Shown here piece after piece: positions 6,290-13,990 of a DNA stretch of 25,886 bases; within the stretch, counting starts at the first letter, position 1; each line of letters opens with the position of its first letter. The notes beneath the pieces were generated by a model. It was given only the letters and a program-made list of their open reading frames with translations. It was not told the DNA's origin and ran no database searches. The translations under genes were made by a program, and so were the position numbers. Source of the stretch: AC-32 sp045806105 (GTDB lineage: Bacteria; Actinomycetota; Thermoleophilia; Gaiellales; Gaiellaceae); contig JBJMJY010000071.1 of assembly GCA_045806105.1 (NCBI GenBank), positions 1-25,886 on the forward strand, given 5' to 3'.

Positions 6290-6329
6290 CGGAGGCAGAC
6301 GTCGCAAGTTCGAATCTTGCCGGGCGCAT
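6290..6329. repeat. attR-like direct repeat (detached tRNA-Arg 3' half)
   Basis: Anticodon arm 3' strand, variable loop, T arm and acceptor 3' strand of tRNA-Arg are repeated here with one mismatch to 1715-1754. There is no D arm or acceptor 5' strand, so it is a remnant, as expected at the far end of a tRNA-integrated island. Confidence 0.88.
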
Positions 6330-6335
6330 CGCCGT

Positions 6336-6377
6336 CCGAAGTCCGCTCCGGCTGGCGCCGGAGCATGACGACTTCGG
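6336..6377. repeat. Two-tier hairpin element, copy B
   Basis: Outer stem ccgaagtc (6336-6343) pairs perfectly with gacttcgg (6370-6377). The inner stem ctccggc (6346-6352) pairs perfectly with gccggag (6357-6363) around a TGGC loop. It begins 6 bp after the tRNA remnant, so it may be the original tRNA-Arg terminator. The layout resembles copy A at 1544-1588. Confidence 0.65.
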
Positions 6378-6462
6378 CCGCTCCTCTCCTTCGGTGATCG
6401 GCGACGAACTGGAACGGCGGTCCGTTCCGCCTGCCCGCCCGCGCTGGTAGAAGCTTCCGCGC

Positions 6463-7395
6463 GTGACGATCGCGCTGCAGGTCATCGTCTCGGGGCTCTC
6501 CGCGGGCGGGGTCTACGGGCTCTTCGCGGTCGGGCACTCGCTCGTCCACCGGTTGACGGGGATCGTCAACTTCGCGTTCGGCGACCTCGTCGGCCTGGGC
6601 ATCTTCGCCACGCTGCTCGTGCTCGCGGGAACGGCGCCCGTCAGCCAGTCCGGTGCGCACGAGCCGAAGTTCCTGTTCGCCCTCGCCGTCGGCCTCGCGG
6701 TCTGCGTGCTCGCGGGGGCGGCGACCTACGTGGGGCTCGTGCAGCCGTACCTCAGCCGCGGCTCGACGATCGGGTGGGTCGCCGGGACTGCGGCCGTCGC
6801 CTTCGCGATCCGCGCGGTGATCGGCGCTGTGTTCCAGCGCTCGAGCTACGTCTTTCCCGACCCGCTGCCCTTTCACCGCGTCGGCACGGCCGGCTTCGTC
6901 CACATCGGCGGCGCGCAGGTGCAGGCGCGGGCGTTCTTCGTCGCGGGCCTCGCGATCGTGCTCGCGCTCGGGTCGGCGTGGTTCCTCGACCGCACGCGTT
7001 ACGGACGAGCCCTGCGCGCCGTCGCCGACGACCGGGAAGGCGCGCGCGTCGTGGGCGTGCCCGTCGAGCTGCTGATCACACTCGCGTTCGCGCTGGTCGG
7101 CGCGCTCGCGATGGTCGCGGCGATCGCGGCTGCGCCCGGTGAGGCCGTCAACGCGAACACCGGGACGCTGCTCGGGCTGAAGGGACTCGTCGCGGCGCTG
7201 GCCGTGCGCTTCGGGCCGCCCCTCCTGGCCTTCGCCGCCGGCCTCGCGCTGGGCCTCGTCGAGGCCGCGATCGCAAACGTCCACCCCGGCGGCTGGCAGC
7301 TCGGGCCGTCGTACCGCGAGGTGCTGCCGCTCGCCTTCGTCCTGTTGCTGATCGCGCTCTGGCCCTCGCGGGAGGCGCTGGAGGAGCGGGAGTGA
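6463..7395 (+). CDS. livH: Branched-chain amino acid ABC transporter permease (LivH type)
   Basis: This 310-residue, strongly hydrophobic protein carries the LivH hallmark: an N-terminal membrane helix with SAGGVYGLFAVGHSLV followed by GIVNFAFGDLVGLG (about 33-46), matching the NFAHGD region of the family. About eight further membrane segments follow, and the EAA-like cytoplasmic loop region is near DRTRYGRALRAVADDREGA. It would form one half of the inner-membrane channel of an uptake transporter for branched-chain amino acids, amides or urea-like substrates. Its TGA overlaps the GTG of the next gene (GTGA), so the two are co-translated. The GTG start lacks a clear SD sequence. Confidence 0.88.
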   Translation: MTIALQVIVSGLSAGGVYGLFAVGHSLVHRLTGIVNFAFGDLVGLGIFATLLVLAGTAPVSQSGAHEPKFLFALAVGLAVCVLAGAATYVGLVQPYLSRGSTIGWVAGTAAVAFAIRAVIGAVFQRSSYVFPDPLPFHRVGTAGFVHIGGAQVQARAFFVAGLAIVLALGSAWFLDRTRYGRALRAVADDREGARVVGVPVELLITLAFALVGALAMVAAIAAAPGEAVNANTGTLLGLKGLVAALAVRFGPPLLAFAAGLALGLVEAAIANVHPGGWQLGPSYREVLPLAFVLLLIALWPSREALEERE

Positions 7396-9218
7396 GCGTG
7401 TTCGAGCAGACCGCGGTCGAGCTGCGCCGCGCAGCGGGCGAGGCACGGGCGCGGTGGCACCTGCGGGCATGGATCGCCCTGGCCGTGCTCGCCGCCGTGG
7501 CTGCAACCCCCTTCCTGTCCCTTCCTGGGGTGCGGATGGACGCACTGGCCGACACCGCGTACCTCGCGCTGGCCGCGACCGCGCTCGGCCTGATCGTCGG
7601 GCCCGCCGGCCTGCCCTCACTCGGCACCGGGGCGTTCATGGCGATCGGCGCCTTCACCTCGGCGCTGCTCGTCGCGCGCTCGGGCTGGCCGCTCGAGCCG
7701 GCGGCGCTCGCCGGGACCGCCGCCGCGCTCGTGGCCGGCCTCGTGACCGGCGGCGTCGTCCGCCTGCGCCGGACCTTCGTCGCCGTCAGCACCTGGTTGC
7801 TCGCATGGCTCGTCTGGCTCTTCCTGCTCGCGTTTCCCTCCGTATCGGGCGGCTCGCAGGGGCTGATCCTCCCGCCGAAGACCCTGCTCGGATTGGACGC
7901 GACGCCGACGGTGCACTTCGAGGTGGCGCTCGCGCTGACGGCGCTGACGGCGCTCGCGGTCGCGGCACTTAGGCGCGGCGCGCCGGGGCTCGAGCTCTCG
8001 GCGCTGCGGCAGGCCCCCGCGCTCGCGACATCGCTCGGCGTGCGGCTGGAGCGACGGAGGCTCGTCGCGTTCGCGGCGAGCGCAGCGGTGGCAGGCCTGG
8101 CCGGCGCGCTCTCGGTGCACCTGCAGGCCGTCGCCGACCCGGCCGCCTACGACCCGTTTCTGTCATTCAAGCTGCTTGTCGCCGTGCTCGTCGGCGGCGC
8201 CGCGGCGACCCTCGGGCCGGCGACGGGCGTCGTCCTGCTCGGGCTCATCGGGCTCCTCTCCGGGCCGCTGGCCCGCGCGCTGCAGCTGCCACTCGAGCGC
8301 TTCGACGCCGCCGTCGCGGCGCTGCTGCTCGTCTTCGTGCTCGCCCTGGGCGGCGAAGGCCTGCTGCCGCGCGTGCTCCAGCTCCTCCGGCACGAGAAGC
8401 GGCCGCGGCGCGCGCCGGCCGCGCCGCTCGGCGCCGCGCCCGCACCTGCGGAGCCCGTGCTCAGCGCGCGCGACCTGCGCAAGGCGTTCGGCGGGGTGGT
8501 CGCGGTCGACGGCCTCTCCCTCGAGCTGCGCCGGGGCGAGACCGCGGCCCTGGTCGGTCCGAACGGCTCGGGCAAGACGACGGCGCTGCGGCTGATCTCT
8601 GGCGCGATGCCGCCGGATGCAGGCTCGATCGCGCTCGGGTCGACTGACATCACGGTCGAGCCCACCGCTGCGCGAGTGCGCCTCGGCGTCGCGCGCACGC
8701 TGCAGGCGACCGCCGTCTTCCCGGAGCTGACGGCACTCGAGAACGTCCTCGTCGGCCGCGGCGCGAGACGCCGCTACGCCGGGTTCGTCCGCACCGCGCT
8801 CGCGACCCCGAAGGCGCGCGGCGAGGACCTCGAGGCCGAGGGGGCGGCTCTCGAGGCGCTCGCGCTCGTGGGGCTCGACCACGCGGCCGACACGCTCACG
8901 CCCGAGCTCACCAGCTCCCAGCGACGGCTCGTGGCGCTCGCCGCCGCGCTCGCGACGCAGCCGCAGGTCATGCTCGTCGACGAGCTCGCGGCCGGGGCGG
9001 GAGCGGACGAGCTCGACGCCATTACCGGCGTGATCGACCGCGTCCGCGAGCGCGGCGTCGCCGTCCTGGTCGTGGAGCACAACCTCGGGCTCGTCCGCCG
9101 CGTCGCCGACCGTGTGCTCGTGCTCGCCGCCGGCACCCTCCTCGCCGAGGGATCGGTGGCCGAGGTCGCCGCGAACGGCGTGGTGCAGGAGGCTTATCTC
9201 GGGACCGCGCGGCTGTAG
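7392..9218 (+). CDS. LivM-LivG fusion: ABC permease fused to ATP-binding domain
   Basis: This 608-residue protein joins a LivM-like permease (about 25-335, several TM helices) through a basic, Ala/Pro-rich linker (335-355) to a LivG-like ATPase (356-608). The ATPase has Walker A GPNGSGKTT (389-397), Q-loop Gln 438 in ARTLQAT, Walker B VMLVDE (526-531) and H-loop His 563 in VVEHN. The ABC signature is LTSSQ (506-510) instead of LSGGQ, and the usual DEP after Walker B is DEL. LivM and LivG are normally separate genes; fusions exist but are less common. No LivF partner ATPase is encoded nearby, so either the fusion homodimerises its ATPase or LivF lies elsewhere. Probable GTG start at 7392; a second GTG at 7398 is possible. 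Confidence 0.88.
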   Translation: MSVFEQTAVELRRAAGEARARWHLRAWIALAVLAAVAATPFLSLPGVRMDALADTAYLALAATALGLIVGPAGLPSLGTGAFMAIGAFTSALLVARSGWPLEPAALAGTAAALVAGLVTGGVVRLRRTFVAVSTWLLAWLVWLFLLAFPSVSGGSQGLILPPKTLLGLDATPTVHFEVALALTALTALAVAALRRGAPGLELSALRQAPALATSLGVRLERRRLVAFAASAAVAGLAGALSVHLQAVADPAAYDPFLSFKLLVAVLVGGAAATLGPATGVVLLGLIGLLSGPLARALQLPLERFDAAVAALLLVFVLALGGEGLLPRVLQLLRHEKRPRRAPAAPLGAAPAPAEPVLSARDLRKAFGGVVAVDGLSLELRRGETAALVGPNGSGKTTALRLISGAMPPDAGSIALGSTDITVEPTAARVRLGVARTLQATAVFPELTALENVLVGRGARRRYAGFVRTALATPKARGEDLEAEGAALEALALVGLDHAADTLTPELTSSQRRLVALAAALATQPQVMLVDELAAGAGADELDAITGVIDRVRERGVAVLVVEHNLGLVRRVADRVLVLAAGTLLAEGSVAEVAANGVVQEAYLGTARL

Positions 9219-9221
9219 GCT
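9216..9221 (+). promoter_or_regulatory. -10 box TAGGCT overlapping the livMG stop codon
   Basis: The TAG stop of the upstream gene is the first half of TAGGCT; six bases later comes the GTG at 9228. This would give a leaderless transcript for the binding protein, independent of the permease operon. Confidence 0.5.
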
Positions 9222-9227
9222 CTCGGC

Positions 9228-10457
9228 GTGCGCCAGGCCCTTGTCCTTGTCACGGGTCTGGCTCTGCTCGCGGCCGGTTGCGGCAAGAGCTCGGGGAGCG
9301 GCGATCTCGGGCATCTGACGGTCGTCGTCGACGTGCCGGTTACCGGGAGCCCGTACGTGGCGCAGACGATTCGCCAGGGCGTCGAGCTCGCCACCTCGAA
9401 CCTGAACGCGGGGGGTGGCGTGCGGGCCGGCGAGAAGAGCTACCTGCTCGACGTCAAGCTCTACGACAACCACCTCTCCGCGCGCACGGCCGTCGAGGAC
9501 ACCCGGCGCGCGCTCGACGCGCACGCCGTCGCGATCGTCACCGACGGCACGGGCGTGGACGCGACGTGGCAGATCGCGAGGCGCAACGGGGTTCCGATCT
9601 GCATCGCCTACGACGGCGGCTCCGGCCTCGCCGACGCCGACGAGCGCCCGAACGTCTTCCGCATCGCGCCGACAAACCACGGGATCGCGTTCCGCTACGC
9701 GGAGTACCTCGTCCCGAAGAGGCTGAAGGTGGCGCTGCTCGCCGACGACAGCGCGTACGGCAGCGAGGGTGCGGCCGACCTCGACCGGGCGTTCTCGCAG
9801 AACCCCGAGGCGGTGGCGACGAAGCTGATGCTGCCGTCGGGGCAGTCGGACGTGACGCCGCAGGTCCTGCGCGTGAAGCGCTCGGGCGCGACCGCGCTGC
9901 TCGTCTGGGGCCAGCCGCCGACGATTGCGGCCGTCCTTTCGGCGGCGCGCAGCATCGGCTGGAAGGTGCCCGTCTACACGCCGCCGACCGGCGCTGACCC
10001 GTTCATCCGGCAGCAGCTCGCCGACCACCCGGACTGGGTCGACGGCCTGACCTTCGCCGCCGGCCGCATGACCGCCGAGGTCGGCACGGCGCCGTTCGCC
10101 AGCTTCCAGTCGCAGTACGAGTCGACCTACGGCGCGGACAAGGTCGGCGTCAAGACTTCCGAAGGCCAGCCCGTGTTGCAGCCGCCGGAGTTCGCGATGT
10201 ACGCGTACGACTTCGTCCACGTCCTGACGGCGGCGATCATCCGCGGCGCCTCGACCGACCCGGAGAAGATCACGGCGGCGCTGAACCAGGTGACGACGCA
10301 GGGCGCGAACGGCGACGAGCGCGGCTTCAACGAGCACAACCACGAGGGCGTCGTCGACGACGACGTCTACTTCGCGCGCTTCCACGACATGACGTTCAGC
10401 CCCGTCTCCGACGACCCGCTCTCCTCGACGCTGCCCCCGATCTCCCAGACGGGGTGA
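9228..10457 (+). CDS. Branched-chain amino acid-type ABC substrate-binding lipoprotein (LivK-like)
   Basis: This 409-residue protein has a short lipoprotein signal peptide with lipobox LAAGC (Cys 18), then a type I periplasmic-binding fold. Characteristic phrases are TVVVDVPVTGSPY, the QGVELATSNLNAGGGV helix (substrate-pocket side of the Leu/Ile/Val-binding family), AIVTDGTGVDATW, and YDFVHVLTAAI near the C-terminus. It should be anchored outside the cell membrane and deliver ligand to the LivH/LivMG complex. The ligand cannot be read from sequence. The GTG start is supported by the lipobox and the TAGGCT box 12 nt upstream. Its TGA overlaps the next start (GTGA). Confidence 0.88.
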   Translation: MRQALVLVTGLALLAAGCGKSSGSGDLGHLTVVVDVPVTGSPYVAQTIRQGVELATSNLNAGGGVRAGEKSYLLDVKLYDNHLSARTAVEDTRRALDAHAVAIVTDGTGVDATWQIARRNGVPICIAYDGGSGLADADERPNVFRIAPTNHGIAFRYAEYLVPKRLKVALLADDSAYGSEGAADLDRAFSQNPEAVATKLMLPSGQSDVTPQVLRVKRSGATALLVWGQPPTIAAVLSAARSIGWKVPVYTPPTGADPFIRQQLADHPDWVDGLTFAAGRMTAEVGTAPFASFQSQYESTYGADKVGVKTSEGQPVLQPPEFAMYAYDFVHVLTAAIIRGASTDPEKITAALNQVTTQGANGDERGFNEHNHEGVVDDDVYFARFHDMTFSPVSDDPLSSTLPPISQTG

Positions 10458-11611
10458 GGCGCGCCTTCCTCGCGGCGGTGGTTGCGGCGTTCTGCGTCGC
10501 AGGCGCTGCTGCGGGTGCTCCGTCGAGCCAGGACGTCGTCCTCCCGGGGCCGGTGCCGTACCCGACTCCGAGCCCGCCCCTGGTCGGCAAGACCGCCGTG
10601 ACCGGCGGCTTCACGCGCTACGTCTTCCACATCAGGAACGACCAGCGCGTAGTCGTCGGTCTCGACGAGAGCGGGTCGCCCACCTCCGTGCGCGTCCGGC
10701 AGCGGCTCGGCGTCGGCGGCCGCGGCGACTACCAGTTCGCGATCTCCGGGCCGATCTCGGACGTGCGCCGGGGGGCCGGCTCCGAGTCCGAGCCCGGCCT
10801 CCGCGCCGACCAGGTGCTGTGGGCCGGGTTCTCGCCCGGCCGCAAGGTGCTCGCGGCCGACGTGGCGCTACGGCCGGGCGAGGCGACGCAGTTCCTGCCG
10901 CTCCGGCTCGTGCTCAGCCGGACCGGCGACGGCGTGACGCTCACGGCTACGAACGCGACGACGACGCCGGAGCTCGAGTACGCGGGAACGGTTCGCCCGC
11001 GCCAGATCGGCGCGCTGCTCGACCGGACCCGGCGCTCGGCGCTGGCGGGCGAGCGGTTGACAGCCGCCTACGCGACCTTCTATGGCCTCGTTCGCCAACG
11101 GTCGCAGAAGGCGCAAATCGAGGCGCCGCTCGAGGTCGAGGGCGAGCTGCGGGTCGGTAACGGGCCGCCGGTCCGCTTCTCGCGCACGCTCGGCGACGGG
11201 CTGCCGTTGGCGCTGCGCGTGCATGCAGCCGGAAGCGGGGAGCCGCACGTGACGCTGACCGCGCGGCCCGTGCCGGTCGAGCGGTTGCTGCGGCCGCCGG
11301 GAGCCCGGACGTGGACAGCCGCGCTGAAGCGTCGCCCCCTGCCGGCGTCCTTCATGCTGCGGCGGTTGCTGGAGTCGCGGATGCGCCTCGTCCGCTCCGA
11401 CCAGTACGAGGCCTTCCTCGCGAACCCCGACGCCGACGGCCCCAGCCGTACGGTCTACGTCTACGAGAGCGCAGAGGCGCCGCAACGGCGCGCCGCGCCG
11501 GCGCCCGCTGCCGAGGCCCGCAACGGCGGCGGTCCACTCGTCCTGCTACTGGCCATCGGGGGCGCCTTGCTCGCAACAGGGGCCGCCGTCGTCGCCTGGG
11601 CGCACAGCTAG
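10454..11611 (+). CDS. Secreted, C-terminally anchored protein of unknown function
   Basis: I do not recognise the family of this 385-residue protein. It has a signal peptide (1-22, FLAAVVAAFCVAGAAAGA), a long extracytoplasmic part predicted as mostly beta strands (repeated short hydrophobic runs such as TRYVFHIRN and VRFSRTLGDG), an Ala/Pro-rich stalk (about 340-360), and a C-terminal TM helix (about 362-381) with a short tail. This is a type I membrane-protein layout. It overlaps the LivK-like gene by 4 nt and is followed 33 bp later by another anchored protein, so it may belong to the transporter operon or to a cell-surface unit. Confidence 0.7.
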   Translation: MRRAFLAAVVAAFCVAGAAAGAPSSQDVVLPGPVPYPTPSPPLVGKTAVTGGFTRYVFHIRNDQRVVVGLDESGSPTSVRVRQRLGVGGRGDYQFAISGPISDVRRGAGSESEPGLRADQVLWAGFSPGRKVLAADVALRPGEATQFLPLRLVLSRTGDGVTLTATNATTTPELEYAGTVRPRQIGALLDRTRRSALAGERLTAAYATFYGLVRQRSQKAQIEAPLEVEGELRVGNGPPVRFSRTLGDGLPLALRVHAAGSGEPHVTLTARPVPVERLLRPPGARTWTAALKRRPLPASFMLRRLLESRMRLVRSDQYEAFLANPDADGPSRTVYVYESAEAPQRRAAPAPAAEARNGGGPLVLLLAIGGALLATGAAVVAWAHS

Positions 11612-11644
11612 AGGAACGCCGGGCGAGCCAGCGAATCCGCGAGC

Positions 11645-12169
11645 GTGGCGAACGTGCCGGACTCGCTCGTCCTCAAGCGCGACCGCGACCTGGAGGGCCG
11701 CGGCTGGGAGATCTGGGTCCGGCGCGGCCTGTTCGCGCTCGTCTGCGCCGTCCCGCTCGTCGCGCTCTTCAACGTCTTCGGTCAGCGCCCCGACTCGAAG
11801 ACGCTGGTCGCGCCGGCGGCGTCGCTGAAGGTCTACGCGCCCTCGCACCTGCGCGGCGGGCTGCTCTACGAGGCGCGCTTCCACATCACCGCGCGCGAGG
11901 AGCTGAAGGAGGCGACGCTCGTGCTCGGCAGCGGCTGGCTCGAGGGCATGACCCTCAACACGATCGAGCCGAGCCCGGTCAGCGAGGCGAGCAACAACGG
12001 CCGCCTCTCGCTCGAGCTCGGCCACATCCCTGCGGGCGAGAGCTACGTCCTCTACGTGCAGTTCCAGGTCAACCCGACGAACGTCGGCCGGCGCACGCAG
12101 AGCGTCGAGCTGATGGACGGTGAGACCAGCCTCCTCTCCTACGAGCGCGACGTGACCGTCTTCCCGTAG
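11645..12169 (+). CDS. Small membrane-anchored protein with extracytoplasmic beta domain, unknown function
   Basis: This 174-residue protein has a charged cytoplasmic N-terminus (1-27), one TM helix (about 28-46, GLFALVCAVPLVALFNVF) and an extracytoplasmic domain of about 125 residues with alternating strand pattern (YEARFHITAREELKEATLVL, SYVLYVQFQVNP). It looks like an immunoglobulin-like domain of the kind encoded beside DUF421 genes, but I cannot name a family. GTG start at 11645; GTG 11654 is an alternative. It ends 3 bp before the DUF421 start, which suggests coupling. Confidence 0.7.
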   Translation: MANVPDSLVLKRDRDLEGRGWEIWVRRGLFALVCAVPLVALFNVFGQRPDSKTLVAPAASLKVYAPSHLRGGLLYEARFHITAREELKEATLVLGSGWLEGMTLNTIEPSPVSEASNNGRLSLELGHIPAGESYVLYVQFQVNPTNVGRRTQSVELMDGETSLLSYERDVTVFP

Positions 12170-12172
12170 CCA

Positions 12173-12613
12173 ATGGACATCGCCCTCCGCGGAACCGCCA
12201 TCTTCTTCTTCCTCTTCCTGCTGACCCGCGTGATCGGGCGGCGGGAGCTCTCGTCCCTGGAGCCGTTCGACCTGATCCTGCTGATCATCCTCGGCGACGC
12301 CGTGCAGCAGGGCCTGACGCAGGACGACTACTCCGTCACCGGCGCGATGATCGCCGTCGGCACGATCGCCGGGCTTCAGGTTCTGACGTCGTACGTCGGC
12401 TTTCGCGTTCCGTGGACGCGGCGCGTCCTCGACGGCCAGCCGATCGTGATCGTCCAGGACGGCAAGCCGATCGAGGAGACGTTGCACCGTGAGCGACTGA
12501 CGGTGGACGAGGTCGCCAAGGAGGCTCGGCTCCAGCAGATCGAGTCGCTCGAGAAGGTGCAGTGGGCAGTGCTCGAGACGAGCGGCAACATCAGCTTCAT
12601 CCCGAAGCAGTAG
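12173..12613 (+). CDS. DUF421/YetF-family membrane protein
   Basis: This 146-residue protein has three N-terminal membrane helices, with the family motif RVIGRRELSSLEPFDLILLIILGD (about 20-43), and a cytoplasmic domain containing GQPIVIVQDGKPIEETL (about 88-104) and the terminal WAVLETSGNISFIPK. Full YetF proteins are about 200-230 residues, so this is the short form. The biochemical role of the family is not established; Bacillus homologues are linked to spore envelope properties. It begins 3 bp after the preceding anchored protein, making a two-gene unit. Its TAG stop is reused as part of the next gene's -10 box. Confidence 0.85.
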   Translation: MDIALRGTAIFFFLFLLTRVIGRRELSSLEPFDLILLIILGDAVQQGLTQDDYSVTGAMIAVGTIAGLQVLTSYVGFRVPWTRRVLDGQPIVIVQDGKPIEETLHRERLTVDEVAKEARLQQIESLEKVQWAVLETSGNISFIPKQ

Positions 12614-12616
12614 CCT
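12611..12616 (+). promoter_or_regulatory. -10 box TAGCCT overlapping the DUF421 stop codon
   Basis: TAGCCT starts with the TAG stop of the upstream gene and is followed by six bases and GTG 12623. Predicted leaderless start for the ornithine cyclodeaminase-family gene. Confidence 0.5.
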
Positions 12617-12622
12617 CGGCGC

Positions 12623-13552
12623 GTGCCGCTGTACCTGACCGAGGCGGAGGTCGCCGAGCTGCTCTCGCCCGAGGACGCGGTGGCGGCGGTGGAGGGTTCT
12701 TTCCGCCGGCTTGCGGCGGGCGAGGCCGAGAACGCGCCGCGGCAGCGGACGCGGTTCGAGGGAGGCTTTCTCGCCGTGATGTGGGCCGCCGACCGGGGGC
12801 TCGGCCTGGCCGGGGTGAAGTCGTACGCGGCCGGGCGGGACGGTGCGCACTTCGTGGTGCTGCTCTTCGAGACGGACACGACCGAGCCGGTCGCGGTGAT
12901 CGAGGCGGACAAGCTCGGGCAGCTGCGCACGGGTGCGGCGAGCGGGGTCGCGGCGAAGTACCTCGCCCGCGACGGCGCGAGCTCGCTCGGCGTCATCGGC
13001 TGCGGCTGGCAGGCGCGCAGCCAGGTCGCCGCGATCCGGGCGGCGCTGCCGTCGCTCGAGGCAGTCGTCGCCTACTGCCGCAGCGAGGACCGGCTGGCCG
13101 AGTTCTGCCGAGAGGTCGGCGCGGAGGCGGGCGAGAGCCACCGCGATCCCGCCTCGCAGGACGTGGTCGTGACCGTCACGACCTCGCGCGATCCCGTGCT
13201 GCGGGGAGAGTGGCTGCGCCCGGGCGCGCTCGTCTGCGCGGTGGGCGCGAACGACCCCCGCCGGCGCGAGCTGGACAACGTCGTGCTCGAGCGGGCCGCC
13301 TTCGTTTGCTGCGACTCGATCGATAACGCGAGACGCGAGTCCGGCGACCTGATCGAGCCCGTCGAGGCGGGCGTGCTCGACTGGCTCGAGGTGCAGGAGC
13401 TGCAGGAGGTCGTCGCGGGCGAGCTGCCCGGGAGACAGGCGGACGACGACATCGTGGTCTTCAAGTCGAACGGCCTCGCCGCCTGGGACATCGCCGCCGG
13501 TGCGGCCGTGCTCGAGCGAGCCCGGGAGCGCGGGGTCGGGACGCAGCTCTAG
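12623..13552 (+). CDS. Ornithine cyclodeaminase / mu-crystallin family NAD(P)-dependent enzyme
   Basis: This 309-residue protein matches the family in length and order. LTEAEVAELL opens it; Lys 66 in AGVKSYAA and Arg 102 in LGQLRTGAASG are the substrate-carboxylate and catalytic region residues; the Rossmann loop is GVIGCGWQARSQ (123-134). The C-terminal KSNGLAAWDIA is typical. Members catalyse ornithine cyclodeamination, alanine dehydrogenation or ketimine reduction; the family alone does not decide which. Monocistronic by its own TAGCCT box, convergent with the small gene at 13549-13803, with a 4-bp overlap of coding ends. Confidence 0.88.
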   Translation: MPLYLTEAEVAELLSPEDAVAAVEGSFRRLAAGEAENAPRQRTRFEGGFLAVMWAADRGLGLAGVKSYAAGRDGAHFVVLLFETDTTEPVAVIEADKLGQLRTGAASGVAAKYLARDGASSLGVIGCGWQARSQVAAIRAALPSLEAVVAYCRSEDRLAEFCREVGAEAGESHRDPASQDVVVTVTTSRDPVLRGEWLRPGALVCAVGANDPRRRELDNVVLERAAFVCCDSIDNARRESGDLIEPVEAGVLDWLEVQELQEVVAGELPGRQADDDIVVFKSNGLAAWDIAAGAAVLERARERGVGTQL

Positions 13553-13803
13553 GTCAGGCGCTGGCGCTCGGAGGCGACGGTGCCCTCGCCGAGCGCGCGG
13601 ATCACCTCGGGCCGGTCGAGCAGCCGCCGGACCTCCTCCTGCGACGCGCGGTTGCGCACGTAGGGGTCGTTCAGCACCTCGTCGAGCGCCCGGCCGCGCT
13701 CGTGCTCGCGGATCACGTACGCCGCCAGACGTTCCTCCTGCGAGGAGCGCGCGAACAGGAACGAGAACGGGTTTCGAAGGAAACTGCCGAGCCGCGAGGC
13801 CAC
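13549..13803 (-). CDS. Small conserved-looking cytoplasmic protein, unknown function
   Basis: This 84-residue protein is not recognised. It is hydrophilic except for a short aromatic stretch near residues 8-18 (FLRNPFSFLF), then amphipathic helices with many Arg/Glu (ERLAAYVIREHERGRALDEVLNDPYVRNR). The GTG at 13803 sits 12 nt after a TAGGAT box (13815-13810), the same leaderless layout used by recognised genes here. This argues that the gene is real despite its size. Confidence 0.65.
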   Translation of the reverse strand: MASRLGSFLRNPFSFLFARSSQEERLAAYVIREHERGRALDEVLNDPYVRNRASQEEVRRLLDRPEVIRALGEGTVASERQRLT

Positions 13804-13809
13804 GACTCG

Positions 13810-13815
13810 ATCCTA
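13810..13815 (-). promoter_or_regulatory. -10 box TAGGAT of the small gene 13549-13803
   Basis: On the minus strand TAGGAT is followed by six bases and GTG 13803, a predicted leaderless start. Confidence 0.5.
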
Positions 13816-13984
13816 GCGGGCACTCGGCAATGCCTTCCGGCTGAGAGGACGAGGGCCCAGTGATGCAGTGATGGAGGCATCGCTTGCGATGCCGTCTGGA
13901 GGTCGTGCCGGCTTCGCCGGTGCGACCGGGCTAACTCCAATGCGCCTTGCAATTCCAGCGCCATCCGCGGCGATCATGGAGCGT

Positions 13985-13990
13985 TAGCAT
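13985..13990 (+). promoter_or_regulatory. -10 box TAGCAT
   Basis: TAGCAT is followed by seven bases and GTG 13998, giving a predicted leaderless start. Confidence 0.5.

Larger units (their letters stand above)
1715..6329. mobile_element. tRNA-Arg-integrated genomic island carrying a SLOG-SLATT-TIR cassette
   Basis: The island is bounded by the 3' half of an intact tRNA-Arg (1715-1754) and a detached copy of that 3' half (6290-6329). This is the classic footprint of site-specific integration into a tRNA gene, with crossover in or near the anticodon loop. Inside are a secreted cyclase, the SLOG, SLATT and TIR-propeller genes, and non-coding DNA. The island genes use Shine-Dalgarno-led starts and visibly more A/T-ending codons than the liv genes to the right (by eye, not computed). 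No integrase, excisionase or replication gene is present, so the island is immobile now or was mobilised in trans. Confidence 0.75.
6102..6462. other. Island right end and livH upstream region
   Basis: This 361-bp interval has no supported gene. It contains island tail DNA (6102-6289), the tRNA 3' half-copy (6290-6329), hairpin copy B (6336-6377) and a perfect 7-bp hairpin (6411-6417 with 6422-6428, loop CGGT), then the GTG start of livH at 6463. Confidence 0.6.

Noticed and set aside
6153..6485. Minus-strand frame with a hydrophobic tail next to the tRNA remnant
   Set aside because: Its middle is the antisense translation of the tRNA 3' half (phrases like RFELATSAS are common false proteins), and no start signal or family match is seen. 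The hydrophobic tail could be a gene relic but cannot be supported.
8163..10385. Very long minus-strand open frame antisense to livMG and livK
   Set aside because: Long stop-free antisense frames are expected at this GC content; composition is Arg/Glu/His/Asp-rich with no domain, and the opposite strand holds clear families.
11546..13141. 531-codon minus-strand open frame
   Set aside because: It runs antisense through three genes of recognised layout and has low-complexity charged composition.
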